A DNA stretch of 63,847 nucleotides from Cyanobium sp. E1_MAG_00006. Lineage in GTDB: Bacteria; Cyanobacteriota; Cyanobacteriia; PCC-6307; Cyanobiaceae. The position numbers and the translations under genes were made by a program. The notes beneath the pieces were generated by a model. The model was not told the origin of the DNA. It saw nothing but the letters and a program-made list of their open reading frames with translations, and did not search any database. Of the stretch, positions 62,451-63,847 are shown piece after piece (position 1 is the first letter of the stretch; every line of letters begins with the position of its first letter). Where the stretch lies: contig JAIYAQ010000022.1 in NCBI GenBank assembly GCA_027488975.1, positions 1 through 63,847 of the forward strand. Reading direction: 5' to 3'.

Positions 62451-63464
62451 CTAAAGTGCCGATTTCCAGCAAGTCATAATCAGCTCACATGATGCTAAAA
62501 TTTTGAGAAGAGCCTGAGATATTGCTAATTTGACCTTAAGCTTCCGAGACTGCCTTTTTGCGTAGTTGGACTTACAATATCTTTCCAAGAAGGTGATCCA
62601 TGCTGGAGCATATGATGGGGAAGCTGGACTTACATAGGCTATAGCCTTCAGTCGAATGCGCTCCATTGAGAATATGCCGCGATGATTGCAGTCCTCTAAT
62701 GGCAAATTACGAGAAGTTAGCTTATGGTTAGCGCACACAAAGCCTGATGGATATACGATCCTGCTTCCTTTGCTTGTAAAATCCATTGTCAGCCAATAGT
62801 CTGATAGATAATGGGGCAGTGTCGGTGGAATCGTGTCGATTTTCATCCAAGGTGCAGCAGTTGTGAGAATTGCTCGGGTTGGAGCTATGTTTGTCCCCTC
62901 TGCATTGTAAGTTTTTTTGAATACTCCATTCACGACGTCAAAAAAGAACAAAGGCTCTAAGTCCGAATGCTCATACTTATAGTAATCATGGTCGTCCGAA
63001 AGAAATGTATTCTCGCTGAGCTGAATAGTTCTGGCGGCCACAATGGTGTCATCCCGAACCATTTCAAGAGCGTTGGAAAGCCCCTTTGCCGAAAGCAGCC
63101 TTATATCATCATTGCAAATCATGTAAAGCAAATCTTTGCTCTCGGCCTCGCTGGAATGAATAATCGTAGACCTAATTGCATTCAGTGCTCCTCCCCAAAA
63201 TGCTTTCCCACCTAGCTTTAAGATTGTAATAGTAGGATCACATTTCTTGGCGTAGGTGAGGGTATGGTCTGTGCATCCATCATCCAATACTGTTATTGAT
63301 ACATCTGCTACGCCTCTAGAGATGCCGCGAAAGTGGTTGATGAAATCCCCGGTTAAGCTGCCTCTATTGTGCACAGGTAAAAATAATCTGATAGACAACA
63401 TGCTCGTCTTGATGGGCCGGCAGTCTGACATATCTAATTGATTGGTGCGCAAGATATTGACCAC
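62451..63464 (-). CDS. Glycosyltransferase family 2 protein
   Basis: The 337-residue protein is a GT-A fold transferase: IRLFLPVHNRGSLTGDFINH at the start of the domain, ITVLDDGCTDHT for the nucleotide-sugar site, LYMICNDDIRLL with the metal-binding acidic pair, and FFDVVNGVFKKTYN. It resembles rhamnosyl-type GT2 enzymes, but donor is not certain. The start is GTG at 63464, supported by a perfect AGGAGG ten bases upstream; the later ATGs at 63431 and 63401 lack such a site. GC is low, like its neighbour, and codon use differs from the core genome. Confidence 0.84.
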   Translation of the reverse strand: MVNILRTNQLDMSDCRPIKTSMLSIRLFLPVHNRGSLTGDFINHFRGISRGVADVSITVLDDGCTDHTLTYAKKCDPTITILKLGGKAFWGGALNAIRSTIIHSSEAESKDLLYMICNDDIRLLSAKGLSNALEMVRDDTIVAARTIQLSENTFLSDDHDYYKYEHSDLEPLFFFDVVNGVFKKTYNAEGTNIAPTRAILTTAAPWMKIDTIPPTLPHYLSDYWLTMDFTSKGSRIVYPSGFVCANHKLTSRNLPLEDCNHRGIFSMERIRLKAIAYVSPASPSYAPAWITFLERYCKSNYAKRQSRKLKVKLAISQALLKILASCELIMTCWKSAL

Positions 63465-63728
63465 CTTGATAGGACCTCCTCGCTCAATCTAGCATAACTT
63501 GCCCCGAAATCAGATTCTCGGGGCCGAGAGGTGTGTTGGACATGGCGGCTTGGTGTTTACTTTCTTTCAAGGGCATATCCATTCAAGTACTTTCCAACCA
63601 GACGCGAACCGAGGCCTGCGCACATGTTTCAGTATAGGTTCGATAAATATGAAAACAACGATCAATCACCTTCATGCCATATTCTAATGATCATTGTGCG
63701 GTGGGAGGCAAACGGTTGCATTCGCTAA
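63465..63728. other. Promoter-side stretch before the IS element, no gene seen
   Basis: These 264 bp hold the upstream region of the family 2 glycosyltransferase (AGGAGG near its start) and an imperfect hairpin at about 63500-63521 (CCCCGA with TCGGGG). No convincing coding frame is present. The stretch ends in the CTAA that borders the insertion sequence. Confidence 0.5.
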
Positions 63729-63847
63729 GGAAGCTCTGGAAAACCCCAGCGATCCACGGGACAATGGTGCTGTGATCACAGGCCAGGACTGGATTGATGG
63801 GTGGCAAGCAGCTCGGCTTCTCGGACTACGAGCTGACCACGGCCAAG
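63729..63847 (+). mobile_element. IS5-family insertion sequence, left end (cut by window)
   Basis: The element begins GGAAGCTCTGGAAAACCCCA directly after CTAA (63725-63728), which fits the YTAR-type targets used by IS5 elements, and its transposase start follows 68 bp later. The right end is outside the window, so the inverted repeat cannot be checked. Its GC is higher than the island it sits in. Confidence 0.8.
63797..63847 (+). CDS. IS5-family transposase, N-terminal fragment (3' truncated by window)
   Basis: Only 17 codons are visible, ATG at 63797, reading MGGKQLGFSDYELTTAK. This is nearly identical to the N-terminus I recall for IS5-type transposases (MGGKQLGFSDYEQTTAK), which continue with a DDE domain. 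The catalytic residues are not in the window, so activity cannot be judged. Confidence 0.8.
   Translation, partial: MGGKQLGFSDYELTTAK

Noticed and set aside
62294-62479. A 61-codon open frame in the gap between the glycosyltransferase genes.
   Set aside because: It has no family features, no ribosome-binding site and overlaps the end of the family 2 glycosyltransferase gene.

Overview
The window is about 64 kb of a GC-rich cyanobacterial chromosome. PsaC, an NdhS-like NDH-1 subunit, heme oxygenase, cyanobacterial RNase P RNA, a Group-2-type sigma factor tail and proteins I associate with picocyanobacteria (two hercynine-metabolism proteins, an Ycf27/RpaB-like regulator) point to an alpha-cyanobacterium of the Synechococcus/Cyanobium type. 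Genus assignment is inference from gene content and high GC. Most of the window is a dense core genome with short gaps, many 4-bp start/stop overlaps and few mobile sequences.

Layout. 1-7.4 kb: sigma factor tail, mutY, a PfkB sugar kinase, tsaE, ahcY, a glycosyltransferase and a DedA membrane protein. 7.5-14.6 kb: ssb, then mreB-mreC-mreD with an orphan lipoprotein solute-binding protein, an OmpR-type response regulator, lysS and a small hypothetical. 14.7-21.8 kb: a YdcF protein, a compact ergothioneine operon (egtB-egtD plus two small accessory genes), a divergent cysteine synthase and an atypical membrane Ser/Thr kinase. 21.8-28.3 kb: smpB, ruvB, a TPR protein, an M20 hydrolase, two small genes and thiC behind a TPP riboswitch. 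28.3-34.6 kb: transketolase, fabF, acpP, psaC and glmS. 34.6-38.4 kb: manC, rimM, ndhS, rnc, rnpB and tRNA-Arg(CCT). 39.2-45.4 kb: a phosphoketolase, glycogen phosphorylase and acetate kinase operon. 45.5-58.2 kb: a cation/proton antiporter, several small genes, an alpha/beta hydrolase, an aldose epimerase-like protein, the glycolate dehydrogenase subunits glcE and glcF interleaved with a four-carbon acid-sugar kinase and an APC permease, icd and heme oxygenase.

58.2-63.8 kb is different: a cell-surface polysaccharide region with three glycosyltransferases and an ABC exporter. Base composition falls sharply inside the exporter gene at about 60.3 kb and stays AT-richer through two glycosyltransferase genes and two gene-poor stretches. 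The window then ends in the first 119 bp of an IS5-type insertion sequence sitting next to a CTAA target.

Genes that appear to work together are: MreBCD (cell shape); EgtB/EgtD with the two accessory proteins (ergothioneine, probably fed by the adjacent cysteine synthase); Xfp/GlgP/AckA (glycogen to acetyl-phosphate to acetate plus ATP); FabF/AcpP (fatty acid elongation); GlcE/GlcF (glycolate oxidation in photorespiration); and the 3' island (export and assembly of a surface glycan). No CRISPR array, prophage or rRNA operon was seen. The points most worth a second look are the ergothioneine operon with its two uncharacterised partners, the psaC terminator that abuts the glmS start codon, the large hairpins between glmS and manC, the kinase lacking its ATP-site lysine, and the composition break inside the exporter gene.
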